A stretch of DNA of 19,802 nucleotides from Nitrospirota bacterium. Lineage in GTDB: Bacteria > Nitrospirota > Thermodesulfovibrionia > Thermodesulfovibrionales > JdFR-88. Positions 7,144 to 15,081 of this stretch are shown piece by piece (positions within the stretch are counted from its first letter, which is position 1; each line of letters begins with the position of its first letter). The translations under genes were made by a program, and so were the position numbers. Location of the stretch: contig JAKAMR010000051.1 of assembly GCA_021812785.1 (NCBI GenBank), forward strand, positions 1 to 19,802, given 5' to 3'. The notes beneath the pieces were generated by a model. That model was given only the letters and a program-made list of their open reading frames with translations. It was not told the DNA's origin and did no database searches.

Positions 7144-8388
7144 GTGGCCAAAAAAGACAATCCGGAATATAAATGTTCCTTCTGCGGGAGGGGGCAGGAC
7201 GAGGTGCGCAAGCTTATAGCGGGCCCGACCGTCTTTATATGCGACGAGTGTGTCGGACTATGCAACGAGATCATCGCGGATGAGCTCTTCATCGAGGAAA
7301 AAGGCCAGGCGGGCCTTCCCAAGCTCCCTACGCCAAGAGAGATAAGCCGGTTCCTGGATGATTATGTGATCGGGCAGGAAAGGGCAAAAAAGACCCTTGC
7401 CGTGGCCGTTTATAATCATTACAAGAGAATATACAGCCCGATGGAAGGGGATATCGAGCTCCAAAAAAGCAATATCCTTATCGTAGGCCCGACGGGCACA
7501 GGCAAGACCCTCCTGGCCCAGACCCTTGCCAGGATGCTGGATGTGCCGTTCACCATAACGGACGCAACAACCCTGACAGAAGCGGGTTACGTTGGCGAGG
7601 ACGTGGAAAACGTGATATTAAAACTCCTCCAGGCCGCCGACTACGATGTGGAGAAGGCGCAGAGAGGAATCGTATACATAGACGAGATAGACAAGATAAG
7701 CCGCAAGTCCGACAGCCCCTCCATTACGAGGGACGTTTCCGGCGAGGGCGTGCAACAGGCTCTTCTGAAGATAATTGAGGGGACCACTGCCAATATACCC
7801 CCGCACGGCGGGCGGAAGCACCCGCAGCAGGAATACATACAGGTGGACACAACCAACATCCTCTTCATATGCGGCGGGGCGTTCGTGGGGCTGGATGGCA
7901 TCATAAAGCAAAGGACGGGGAAGCAGACCATGGGGTTTGATTTCAAGGCGTCCAAGGCTGCCTCGGACCACCAGAAGCTGGGCGATGTACTGTCCCTTGC
8001 GGAGCCGGAAGACCTGATAAAATACGGCATGATACCGGAATTCGTGGGCAGGATCCCGGTGGTGGCCACTCTTGACGAACTGGATGAGACCTCGCTGGTG
8101 AGAATACTCACCGAACCCAAGAACTCCCTGATAAGGCAGTACCAGAAACTGCTCTCCCTCGACAACGTGAGGCTGCGCTTTACGGAACCCGCCTTGAGGC
8201 AGGTGGCAAAAAAGGCCATCAAGAAAAAGACAGGCGCGAGGGGCTTAAGGAGCATACTTGAAGGCGTGATGCTCGACGTCATGTTCGAGGTGCCCTCCGA
8301 AAAGACTATAAAGGAGTGTCTGATAAACGAGGACGTCATCGAGAAAAAGGAAAAACCAGTCCTGATATACGAGAGGCAGTCGGCGTAA
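7144..8388 (+). CDS. clpX: ATP-dependent Clp protease ATP-binding subunit ClpX
   Basis: ClpX is the AAA+ unfoldase that feeds ClpP. It starts with GTG at 7144 behind GGAGG (7132-7136). In the 414 residues, the zinc-binding domain has Cys11, Cys14, Cys33 and Cys36. Walker A is GPTGTGKT (115-122), the pore loop GYVG (148-151), Walker B IVYIDEID (176-183), the RKH loop is at 224-226, the arginine finger Arg303 lies in EFVGRIP, and sensor 2 is GARGLR (364-369). The ClpP-docking tripeptide, usually IGF or LGF, reads MGF here (263-265). It is the last gene of the tig operon, with an intrinsic terminator right after it. Confidence 0.98.
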   Translation: MAKKDNPEYKCSFCGRGQDEVRKLIAGPTVFICDECVGLCNEIIADELFIEEKGQAGLPKLPTPREISRFLDDYVIGQERAKKTLAVAVYNHYKRIYSPMEGDIELQKSNILIVGPTGTGKTLLAQTLARMLDVPFTITDATTLTEAGYVGEDVENVILKLLQAADYDVEKAQRGIVYIDEIDKISRKSDSPSITRDVSGEGVQQALLKIIEGTTANIPPHGGRKHPQQEYIQVDTTNILFICGGAFVGLDGIIKQRTGKQTMGFDFKASKAASDHQKLGDVLSLAEPEDLIKYGMIPEFVGRIPVVATLDELDETSLVRILTEPKNSLIRQYQKLLSLDNVRLRFTEPALRQVAKKAIKKKTGARGLRSILEGVMLDVMFEVPSEKTIKECLINEDVIEKKEKPVLIYERQSA

Positions 8389-8411
8389 CAGGCAGCAGGA
8401 TACAGGCAGCA
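8388..8411 (+). repeat. Short direct repeat ACAGGCAGCA
   Basis: Two exact copies of ACAGGCAGCA start at 8388 and 8402, a 14-base period, between the clpX stop and its terminator. No function is evident. Confidence 0.4.
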
Positions 8412-8466
8412 AGGGGCAAGTGAACGGATCGCAAAAAATCTTTCATTTGCCCCTTGAACTTTTTTT
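8411..8466 (+). terminator. Intrinsic terminator of the tig-clpP-clpX operon
   Basis: AAGGGGCAAGTGAA (8411-8424) pairs with TTCATTTGCCCCTT (8442-8455), with one mismatch, across a loop of about 17 bases; the T run is at 8460-8466. It sits just after the clpX stop. Confidence 0.75.
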
Positions 8467-8482
8467 AGGCAGGCGTTAACCT
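8454..8482 (+). promoter_or_regulatory. Possible promoter of tRNA-Ser(UGA)
   Basis: TTGAAC (8454-8459), a 17-base spacer and TAACCT (8477-8482) lie 18 bases ahead of the tRNA. The -10 match is poor. The hexamer overlaps the arm of the preceding terminator, so this is tentative. Confidence 0.3.
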
Positions 8483-8500
8483 GTAACCTGTCCCTTGAAT

Positions 8501-8588
8501 GGAGGGGTGGCCGAGCGGTTTAAGGCGACGGTCTTGAAAATCGTTGTAGGGTAACTCCCTACCGTGAGTTCGAATCTCACCCCCTCCG
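8501..8588 (+). tRNA. tRNA-Ser (anticodon UGA)
   Basis: A class II tRNA of 88 bases. The acceptor GGAGGGG pairs with CCCCTCC, the D-stem is GCC..GGC, and the anticodon stem ACGGT/ATCGT encloses the loop CTTGAAA with anticodon TGA. A long variable arm (GTAGGGT..CTCCCTAC) and GTTCGAATC in the T-arm complete it. CCA is not encoded; the discriminator G is followed by TTTTC. It stands alone between the clpX terminator and the rnf promoter region. Confidence 0.95.
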
Positions 8589-8729
8589 TTTTCATTTTCC
8601 CCTTTCAGCCCTGACTAGACTCTGCTTAAAAGATCGTCCTCCCGTTTTCCCCTTGGCAAAAAAACCTCCGGAATGTTAATTTAAAGAAAATCGATATCTG
8701 GCTTTGCTTCTGGATTTTTGGCGTCCTCC

Positions 8730-8758
8730 TTGACAGGCAAGGACTGTGCATGTTAAAA
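8730..8758 (+). promoter_or_regulatory. Promoter of the rnf operon
   Basis: A perfect TTGACA (8730-8735) is followed after 17 bases by TTAAAA (8753-8758), preceded directly by TG. The leader to the rnfC start is about 80 bases and A-rich. The rest of the 256-base gap after the tRNA shows no ORF and no clear operator. Confidence 0.55.
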
Positions 8759-8844
8759 AATAAGGGTTTTTTTGGAAAACAATAAAAAGAAAAACTCTTC
8801 TGCCAGGGGCAAAAAGTCAAAAAGAACAAAAAGGAGGTAGTGGA

Positions 8845-10146
8845 TTGCCTATGTTCGCTGGCGGGGTACACCCGCCGGATAAGAAAGAGCTTTCCAGCTC
8901 AAAGCCGATAACACCCCTGAAGCCTCCGGCCAGGGCGGTGGTGCTCTTGAGACAACACATCGGGGCCCCCGCGAAAGCGGCGGTTTCCATTGGGGACGAG
9001 GTAAAGATAGGCACGGTGGTGGGACGCCCCGAGGGGTTTGTTTCCGCCCCCGTTCACGCGCCCGTATCGGGAAAGGTCATAGCCATCGGGGAATTTGACA
9101 CGGCGATGGGACGCCCGGGTGAGGCTGTGGTAATAGAGAACGACGGGAAAGAAGATTGGGTGGAGCTCAAGGAAGCCCCCTCGTTCCTGGAGCTTTCCCC
9201 GGAGGAGATAAAGGAAAGGATAAAGGCCGCCGGCATAGTCGGGATGGGCGGCGCCACTTTCCCGACGGCGGTAAAGCTGTCCCCGCCGAAGGAGAAAACA
9301 GTGGATGTCGTCATAGTGAACGGCGCCGAATGCGAGCCTTATCTTACGGCGGACCACAGGCTCATGATCGAAAAGCCAGAAGAGGTCGTGGCCGGCCTCA
9401 GGCTCATCATGCGTTCGCTTGGCGTCAAGAAGGGTTTTATCGGCATAGAGGACAATAAACCCGACGCCATTGAGAAGATGGGAGCGGCTGCGCGCCCTTA
9501 CCCGGAAGTGGAAGTCATCTCCATGGAGGTGAAATATCCGCAGGGAGCTGAAAAGATGCTCATAAAGGCGGTCACCGGAAGGGAAGTGCCGCCCAGAGCG
9601 CTCCCGATGGACGTTGGCGTCGTGGTGCAGAACGTAGGCACGACCTTTGCCGTTTATGAGGCGGTCCGCTATGGCAAGCCTCTAGTGGAGAGGGTTGTCA
9701 CATTGACGGGCGAAGGCATACGGGAGCCAAAGAACCTGATGGTCAGGGTAGGGACCCTCGTCACGGACCTCGTGAACGCGGGCGGCGGTTTTTCCGCCGA
9801 GGCCGCAAAGGTCATATCCGGCGGGCCGATGATGGGTTTTGCCCTTGGCAGCCTGAATGTGCCTGTCACCAAAGGGACCTCCGGGATACTCGTACTGCCT
9901 GAGGAAGGGCTTTTCCATGCCAGTGAATTCAAGCCATGCATAAGGTGCAGCCGGTGTGTCGATGTCTGTCCTATGGGGCTTACGCCCGGACATTTGAGCG
10001 TGCTGGCCGAAAAAGGGCATTTTGAGGAGGCCAGGGAGCACAACCTGTATGACTGTTTCGAATGCGGTTCCTGCGCCTTTGTCTGCCCTTCAAAAAGGCC
10101 CATAGTGCAGCTCGTACGGCTCGCAAAATCCATGGTCAAACCGTAA
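8845..10146 (+). CDS. rnfC: Rnf electron transport complex subunit C
   Basis: RnfC is the membrane-associated, NAD-binding and iron-sulfur subunit of the Rnf complex, which couples ferredoxin oxidation and NAD reduction to Na+ or H+ export. The 433 residues start with the family's FAGGVHPPDKKELS, followed by the biotinyl-lipoyl-like fold (VSIGDEVKIGTVVG, PVHAPVSGKV), the Rossmann-type motif GMGGATFPTAVKL, and NGAECEPYLTADHRLM. Two [4Fe-4S] motifs are near the end: CIRCSRCVDVCP and CFECGSCAFVCP. TTG at 8845 is chosen because GGAGG (8833-8837) is seven bases upstream; the next ATG (8851) would be 13 away. It is the first gene of rnfCDGEAB, in the order common in anaerobes. Confidence 0.97.
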   Translation: MPMFAGGVHPPDKKELSSSKPITPLKPPARAVVLLRQHIGAPAKAAVSIGDEVKIGTVVGRPEGFVSAPVHAPVSGKVIAIGEFDTAMGRPGEAVVIENDGKEDWVELKEAPSFLELSPEEIKERIKAAGIVGMGGATFPTAVKLSPPKEKTVDVVIVNGAECEPYLTADHRLMIEKPEEVVAGLRLIMRSLGVKKGFIGIEDNKPDAIEKMGAAARPYPEVEVISMEVKYPQGAEKMLIKAVTGREVPPRALPMDVGVVVQNVGTTFAVYEAVRYGKPLVERVVTLTGEGIREPKNLMVRVGTLVTDLVNAGGGFSAEAAKVISGGPMMGFALGSLNVPVTKGTSGILVLPEEGLFHASEFKPCIRCSRCVDVCPMGLTPGHLSVLAEKGHFEEAREHNLYDCFECGSCAFVCPSKRPIVQLVRLAKSMVKP

Positions 10147-10162
10147 AGAGAGGAAGGGTAAA

Positions 10163-11215
10163 ATGGCCGCTGCCACTGAAAAAGGTAGCCGTGAACGCGA
10201 ATTAATCGTATCAGTAAGCCCCCATATACGGAGCGAGGTCTCCGTGTCCAGGATCATGTGGACGGTGAGCATAAGCCTTATGCCCGCCCTGGTCATGGGG
10301 TTTTATTTTTTCGGCCCCAGGGCGATAGGGGTTGTTGCTCTCTGCATAGCGTCTTCAGTGTTCTTTGAGAACGTCGTAGGCAAGGCCATCGGAAAACCGG
10401 GCACGGTGTCTGACGGCAGCGCCTTTTTGACCGGCCTGCTGCTTGGCATGAACCTGCCCGCATCTCTCTGGTCCGTGCACCCGTTTTTGCTGCATGTGCC
10501 GGTATTGGGGGCGTTCTTTGCAGTGGTGATAACGAAGCTCCTTTTCGGAGGACTTGGCTATAACATCTTCAACCCGGCGCTCATGGGCAGGGCTTTCCTG
10601 CTGGTCTCCTGGCCCCGCGCCATGACGACGTGGCTAAAGCCTGCCGCCGCTCTTGTGGGCCTTGACGCACAAACCACCGCCACCCCGCTTGGCATCCTCA
10701 AAGAACAGGGGATGGGCAAGCTGATGGAGGTGTTCGGCACCAAACAGAGCCTTTATCTCCATCTGCTTATAGGCGAAAGGGCGGGCTCCATAGGTGAGGT
10801 TTCGGCGCTGGCCCTGCTGATAGGCGGTCTTTATCTGCTATATAAAAAATATATAACCTGGCACACACCGTTGAGTTTCCTGGCAACGGTGGGCATCCTG
10901 ACCTGGGTTTTCGGGGGGAAGAGCGCCTCCGGAGGGCTGGCCCTGTTCACGGGAGACCCGATTTTGCACATTTTGAGCGGCGGCCTTATGCTGGGCGCCT
11001 TCTTCATGGCCACCGATTATGTGACAGGTCCGCAGCTTAGACAGGCCCAGGTGTTTTTTGGCATTGGCTGCGGTCTTATAACCGTCATCATCAGGCTTAT
11101 AGGAGGTTTTCCTGAAGGGGTTATGTTCTCCATACTGCTTATGAACTGTTTCGCGCCGCTCATTGACAGGCTGGTCAAATCGAGACCCTTCGGGTTCAGG
11201 GAGGTCCGGGCATGA
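10163..11215 (+). CDS. rnfD: Rnf electron transport complex subunit D
   Basis: RnfD is an integral membrane subunit carrying a covalently bound FMN through a phosphoester on threonine. The 350 residues have about nine to ten hydrophobic helices. The flavinylation site reads DAQTTATPLG, with Thr174 the likely FMN attachment. Other family signatures are the early RSEVSVSRIMW, SDGSAFLTGLLLGMNLP, and GLGYNIFNPALMGRAFLL; the late MATDYVTGP and RLIGGFPEGVMFSILLMN are also typical. GGAAGG precedes the ATG by a few bases, 16 bases after rnfC. Its stop overlaps the rnfG start as ATGA (11212-11215), so the two are probably translationally coupled. Confidence 0.97.
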   Translation: MAAATEKGSRERELIVSVSPHIRSEVSVSRIMWTVSISLMPALVMGFYFFGPRAIGVVALCIASSVFFENVVGKAIGKPGTVSDGSAFLTGLLLGMNLPASLWSVHPFLLHVPVLGAFFAVVITKLLFGGLGYNIFNPALMGRAFLLVSWPRAMTTWLKPAAALVGLDAQTTATPLGILKEQGMGKLMEVFGTKQSLYLHLLIGERAGSIGEVSALALLIGGLYLLYKKYITWHTPLSFLATVGILTWVFGGKSASGGLALFTGDPILHILSGGLMLGAFFMATDYVTGPQLRQAQVFFGIGCGLITVIIRLIGGFPEGVMFSILLMNCFAPLIDRLVKSRPFGFREVRA

Positions 11216-11817
11216 AAGACCTCGCAAAGATAACACTGAACCTGGCCTTCGTGTTCATTTTCTCGGGCGCGGTACTGGCGCTGGTATATGCGGGCACGGA
11301 GCCCAGGATAGAAACCATCAAGAAGGTGGAGAAGCAAAAAGCCTTGAAATCCCTCGTGCCGGAGGCAAGCTTCATAAACTCAGCGGGCTCCTACGAGCCT
11401 CTCGAGGGCAAAACCGCGCACTATTATGTGGCGAAGGGCAAGGACGGAAAGCCCATCGGCTACATAGCCACTTCTTATAGCAAAGGGTATTCGAGCATCA
11501 TAAAAATGATGGTTGCGGCGGACACGAACATGCGCCTTAAGGGCATAAAGATACTGGACGAGAGCGAAACCCCCGGACTTGGAGACGATGTGAAGCAGAA
11601 ATACTTCCAGGACCGCTTCAAAGGGAAAACGCTGGACCAGCTGGTAGTTGTGACTAACCCCGATCCCACAAAGATACAGGCGATCACCGGGGCGACCATC
11701 TCCAGCAAGGCGGCCACCAGGGGGGTTAGGGCGGGCCTTAAAATGCTTATAAAGACATATATGCCCGGCAATGGGGCCGTTTCCGGCACGGGTACGACTG
11801 CGGGAGGTAAAAAATGA
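11212..11817 (+). CDS. rnfG: Rnf electron transport complex subunit G
   Basis: RnfG has one N-terminal membrane anchor (residues about 8-27) and an extracytoplasmic FMN-binding domain. The covalent flavin motif is QAITGATISS, with Thr162 the attachment residue. DESETPGLGDDV (116-127) is the other conserved block of FMN_bind proteins. Length is 201 residues. The C-terminal tail is Gly/Thr-rich and low in complexity. Its start overlaps the rnfD stop and its stop overlaps the rnfE start, both as ATGA. Confidence 0.96.
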   Translation: MKDLAKITLNLAFVFIFSGAVLALVYAGTEPRIETIKKVEKQKALKSLVPEASFINSAGSYEPLEGKTAHYYVAKGKDGKPIGYIATSYSKGYSSIIKMMVAADTNMRLKGIKILDESETPGLGDDVKQKYFQDRFKGKTLDQLVVVTNPDPTKIQAITGATISSKAATRGVRAGLKMLIKTYMPGNGAVSGTGTTAGGKK

Positions 11818-12449
11818 GCACCGACGGCAAAGTCAGTTATATAGGGCTTTTGAAAAACGGCATATTTGGAGAAAACCCTGTTTTCAGGATCGCTCTCAGC
11901 CTTTGCCCCGCTGTGGCTGTTACAAACACGCTTGAAAACGGGCTTCTGATGGGGATAGGGGTTTTTGCCGTCCAGACGCTGGCCAACGTATCGATCTCGC
12001 TCGTACGCAACGTTATCCACGAGAGGATAAGGCTGCCTGCGTACATCCTTATAATAGCCACATGGGTTACGGCCATCAACCTGCTGCTGGAGGCCTTCGC
12101 CTATCCGGTCTACCAGAAGATCGGTCTTTACCTTCAGCTGATAGTGGCCTTTGCCATAATACTTTCAAGGGCGGAGCTCTTCGCCAGCAAGAACAAGTTC
12201 ATGCCGTCGCTGTTTGACGGCCTGGGTATGGGGCTGGGGTTTCTTGTGGCGCTTGTGTCCATAAGCTTCTTTCGGGAGCTGCTTGGCAGCGGGTCACTTT
12301 TCGGATATTCCGTAGTGCCCTCAAAGCCGGTGCTTTTGTTCGCGCTGCCTGCCGGGGGGTTTTTCGCAGTGGGGCTTCTTATGGGGTTTTTCAACTGGAT
12401 AGACATAAGGTTCTTCGGGGGACACGGCGCCTCCGGGGGCGGGCATTAA
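11814..12449 (+). CDS. rnfE: Rnf electron transport complex subunit E
   Basis: RnfE is a small integral membrane subunit related to NqrD. Its 211 residues carry about six hydrophobic helices. Landmarks are the N-terminal GIFGENPVFRIALSLCPAVAVT, in which the cysteine belongs to the intramembrane iron-sulfur site shared with RnfA, and later SFFRELLGSGSLFGY. The C-terminus ends in a short Gly/His-rich tail. The gene overlaps rnfG by four bases and is 18 bases from rnfA. Confidence 0.96.
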   Translation: MSTDGKVSYIGLLKNGIFGENPVFRIALSLCPAVAVTNTLENGLLMGIGVFAVQTLANVSISLVRNVIHERIRLPAYILIIATWVTAINLLLEAFAYPVYQKIGLYLQLIVAFAIILSRAELFASKNKFMPSLFDGLGMGLGFLVALVSISFFRELLGSGSLFGYSVVPSKPVLLFALPAGGFFAVGLLMGFFNWIDIRFFGGHGASGGGH

Positions 12450-12467
12450 TAACGGGGGATCTTTTAA

Positions 12468-13049
12468 ATGGCAAAACTCCTTGAGCTTATAGTCGCGGCC
12501 TCACTGGTCAATAATTTCGTGTTTACCCGCTACCTGGGGCTTTGCATCTTCATGGGCGTCACCAAGAAGATGGACACGGCAATCGGAATGAGCATCACGT
12601 TCACGTCCGTCATGGTTATAAGCTCCGCGCTTAGCTGGGTGGCTTATCATTTTATAATGACGCCATACCATCTTCAGTTCCTGGAGATAGTGGTCTTCAT
12701 TGTCATAGTGGCGGGTTTCGTCCAGGCGGCTGACACAATGATGAGGAAAGTGGCGCCGGGCCTCTATTACAAACTGGGCATTTACCTGGCCCTTATCATC
12801 ACGAACTGCATCATTCTTGCCGTGCCTCTTATCAACGCCGATTCGGGATATTCCTTTATAGAATCAATGGCCTTCGGCCTTGGCTCCGGCCTGGGTTTTG
12901 CTCTGGCCCTGATAATAATGGCCAGCATCAGGGAAAAGCTGGAGCTTGCTGACGTCCCCACACCTTTCAGGGGGTTGCCGATCGCTTTTATCCTTACCGG
13001 GTTGATAGCGCTGGCCTTTGTGGGTTTTTCCGGTTTGATTACACTCTAA
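12468..13049 (+). CDS. rnfA: Rnf electron transport complex subunit A
   Basis: RnfA pairs with RnfE in the membrane as inverted-topology homologues. The product has 193 residues and six hydrophobic helices. Family signatures are VNNFVFTRYLGLCIFMGV near the N-terminus, with Cys in the position contributing to the intramembrane Fe-S centre, ALIITNCIILAVPL with a second cysteine in the middle, and ADVPTPFRGLPIAFI near the end. The SD GGGGGA lies before the ATG. An AT-rich gap of 57 bases separates it from rnfB, the largest gap in the operon after the leader. Confidence 0.97.
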   Translation: MAKLLELIVAASLVNNFVFTRYLGLCIFMGVTKKMDTAIGMSITFTSVMVISSALSWVAYHFIMTPYHLQFLEIVVFIVIVAGFVQAADTMMRKVAPGLYYKLGIYLALIITNCIILAVPLINADSGYSFIESMAFGLGSGLGFALALIIMASIREKLELADVPTPFRGLPIAFILTGLIALAFVGFSGLITL

Positions 13050-13106
13050 CCGGAATGATAAAATATAAATAAAAAAGTTTATTTAATTAAGGGGTGAAAT
13101 AATAAA

Positions 13107-14294
13107 ATGCTTTTGCACGGGATTTTGAGCATCCTGGGATTGTTTGGGGAGGTTATAAGGGCTGCCAGCTCGCATAATTTGACCCCGCTGGTACAAGAGG
13201 GCGGGAAGGCGGCGGGGACCTCGTCATTTGAACCTGTCCAGATGATCAAGTTCACCCTGATCTTTCTAGGCGGCATGGGTGCTATTTTCGGGCTTGGGCT
13301 GGCTATTGCCGCCCAAAAGTTTGCTGTGAAGGTAGATCCGAAGGTGACGCAGGTAAGAAACGCCCTGCCGGGTGCAAACTGCGGGGCCTGCGGGTTCGCC
13401 GGTTGCCAGAGCTATGCCGAGGCCGTTGTGGCCAGGGAGGATGTGGGCGCCAATTTGTGCGCACCAGGCAAGGAATCGGTCGCCCTTCAGGTGGCGGCGA
13501 TCACCGGCAAGACCGCGGTGGTCAAAGAGCCGGAATTTGCCAGGGTAATGTGCCAGGGTGGCAGCACCAAGGCGAAAGAGAGATACAAATATGAAGGCGT
13601 CCATGACTGCCGGGCCGCGATACTGGCTGGCGGAGGGGACAAGGCCTGCAGGTACGGGTGCCTTGGCTACGGCACTTGCGCGAAAGTCTGCCCGTTCGGC
13701 GCGATAACCATGACAGAAGAGGGCCTGCCCTTTGTGGACATCACCAAATGCACCGGATGCCGCAAATGCGAGGCCGCATGTCCCGTTAAGGTCATTGAGG
13801 TTCTGCCTGCCTCCAGGGAAGTGCTCGTGGCCTGCCATTCAAAGGACAAAGGCGTTGACACCAGGAAAAACTGCCAGGTGGGCTGCATAGCATGCGGCAT
13901 GTGTGAGAAGGTTTGCCCGTTCGAGGCCGCCACCGTATCCGGCAACCTGGCGAAGATAGATATCAACAAGTGCAAGACCTGCGGGCTTTGCGTCTCCAAA
14001 TGTCCCACCGGGGCCATAAAGGACTATATACCCCACAGGGCCAAAGCATATATCATGGACAATTGCATCGGCTGCAATATCTGCCAGAAGGTATGTCCCG
14101 TGGATGCCGCATCGGGTGTGCTGAAGCAGAAGCACTCGATAGATCAGTCCAAGTGCATAGGCTGCGGGATCTGTACGGAGAAGTGCCCGGTGCAGGCCAT
14201 AAACGGCACTTTTAACGCTCCTGCGATAATGGAGGCGGCCGCGCTTAAAAAACAAAAAAACGGCAAGGCTGAAAGCTCGACTGCCGCGGCTTAG
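13107..14294 (+). CDS. rnfB: Rnf electron transport complex subunit B, extended multi-cluster form
   Basis: RnfB accepts electrons from ferredoxin. The 395 residues hold an unusual N-terminal stretch (1-48), a membrane helix (49-69), the four-cysteine domain Cys92-Cys95-Cys100-Cys118, and then six ferredoxin-type motifs with first cysteines at 181, 215, 256/260, 289, 320 and 350. Short enterobacterial forms have about 190 residues and two ferredoxin motifs; longer forms occur in acetogens and clostridia. The tail is Ala/Lys-rich. The ATG at 13107 has AAGGGG 12 bases upstream; an internal ATG at residue 46 would give a more usual N-terminus but has no SD. The stop TAG overlaps the TAA of the opposing phosphatase gene. 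Confidence 0.95.
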   Translation: MLLHGILSILGLFGEVIRAASSHNLTPLVQEGGKAAGTSSFEPVQMIKFTLIFLGGMGAIFGLGLAIAAQKFAVKVDPKVTQVRNALPGANCGACGFAGCQSYAEAVVAREDVGANLCAPGKESVALQVAAITGKTAVVKEPEFARVMCQGGSTKAKERYKYEGVHDCRAAILAGGGDKACRYGCLGYGTCAKVCPFGAITMTEEGLPFVDITKCTGCRKCEAACPVKVIEVLPASREVLVACHSKDKGVDTRKNCQVGCIACGMCEKVCPFEAATVSGNLAKIDINKCKTCGLCVSKCPTGAIKDYIPHRAKAYIMDNCIGCNICQKVCPVDAASGVLKQKHSIDQSKCIGCGICTEKCPVQAINGTFNAPAIMEAAALKKQKNGKAESSTAAA

Positions 14295-14983
14295 TCGCGA
14301 GGGGCCAGTCTCCGCTCAAGCATGGGTTCGTTACGGTACAGGGTGGCAACGAGTTCTCCAATGTTGCCGATAACGTAATCGGCCTCTTTCAGGCCGCTTG
14401 CGTTATCGTAGCCGTATGTAACCCCCACTGTGCACTTGACCTTGGCGTTCCTGCCCGCCTTTATGTCAAACCTGCTGTCGCCGACCATGACCGCGTCCAT
14501 GGCATCCGTTGCCAGTTTATCAAGCACATAAAGCACGGGGGCGGCGGACGGCTTCTTTTCCGCTACCGTTTCCGGCCCGGCGACAAGATCGAAATATGGG
14601 GCAAGTTCAAGCCCTTCGAGGATCTTCACTGTAAGGGAATGCATCTTGTTTGATATGATGGCTTTTTTGAATCCATGCAGCCCCCTGAGGACCTCCGGGA
14701 CTCCCGGGTAAGTGTCTGAATGGTCAAGCAGATGCCTGCGGTAGTGTGAGATGAATTTCTCCCTTATCTCCAGGGTGAGTTCGGGGTCCACTTTGGGCTT
14801 CTGCCCGGAGACAGCTCTTTCTATAAGTCTCCCGACCCCCTCGCCTATGAGTTTCTTTACGCGGCCCTGGGACAGAGGGCCCAGTCCCTTTCCGGCCAGC
14901 GCGTGGTTCAGGGAGTACGTGATATCGGCAAGGGTATCTACGAGGGTGCCGTCCAGGTCAAATATGAATAAAGAGATCGGCAT
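14291..14983 (-). CDS. HAD-family hydrolase, phosphoglycolate phosphatase-like
   Basis: This is a haloacid dehalogenase-type phosphatase of 230 residues. Motif I is FDLDGTLVDT (nucleophile Asp9, acid Asp11), followed by the helical cap, motif II ISNK (Ser111), motif III Lys143/144 in AEKKPSA, and motif IV GDSRFD (Asp169, Asp173). The cap and length fit the Gph/PpaX group, so phosphoglycolate or pyrophosphate are possible substrates, but specificity cannot be read from sequence. The ATG at 14983 has no SD, and an in-frame TAA lies nine bases upstream. A perfect extended -10 ends only five bases before the ATG, so the mRNA is probably leaderless. It converges with rnfB. Confidence 0.9.
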   Translation of the reverse strand: MPISLFIFDLDGTLVDTLADITYSLNHALAGKGLGPLSQGRVKKLIGEGVGRLIERAVSGQKPKVDPELTLEIREKFISHYRRHLLDHSDTYPGVPEVLRGLHGFKKAIISNKMHSLTVKILEGLELAPYFDLVAGPETVAEKKPSAAPVLYVLDKLATDAMDAVMVGDSRFDIKAGRNAKVKCTVGVTYGYDNASGLKEADYVIGNIGELVATLYRNEPMLERRLAPRD

Positions 14984-14988
14984 CGCGA

Positions 14989-14997
14989 ATTATAGCA
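14989..14997 (-). promoter_or_regulatory. Extended -10 promoter giving a probably leaderless phosphatase mRNA
   Basis: On the minus strand the sequence TGCTATAAT (14997-14989) is a perfect extended -10. Five bases (TCGCG) then separate it from the ATG at 14983, so the expected transcription start coincides with the A of the start codon. No good -35 is visible 16-18 bases further upstream, which an extended -10 can tolerate. Confidence 0.65.
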
Positions 14998-15081
14998 TAC
15001 GCCGCCTGCCCGGCGGGCGCATCAAGCCCCTCCTTTTATGCTGATCCAACTCGCCAGGATGCCCTGAAGGGAAAACCTGCT

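Noticed and set aside
8589..8844. Riboswitch or Rex-type operator ahead of rnfC
   Set aside because: I found no conserved riboswitch core and no TTGTG-N6-CACAA-like site; only a promoter and an SD are supported.
13266..13838. 190-codon minus-strand frame inside rnfB
   Set aside because: Shadow of the Cys/Gly/Ala-rich rnfB coding sequence.
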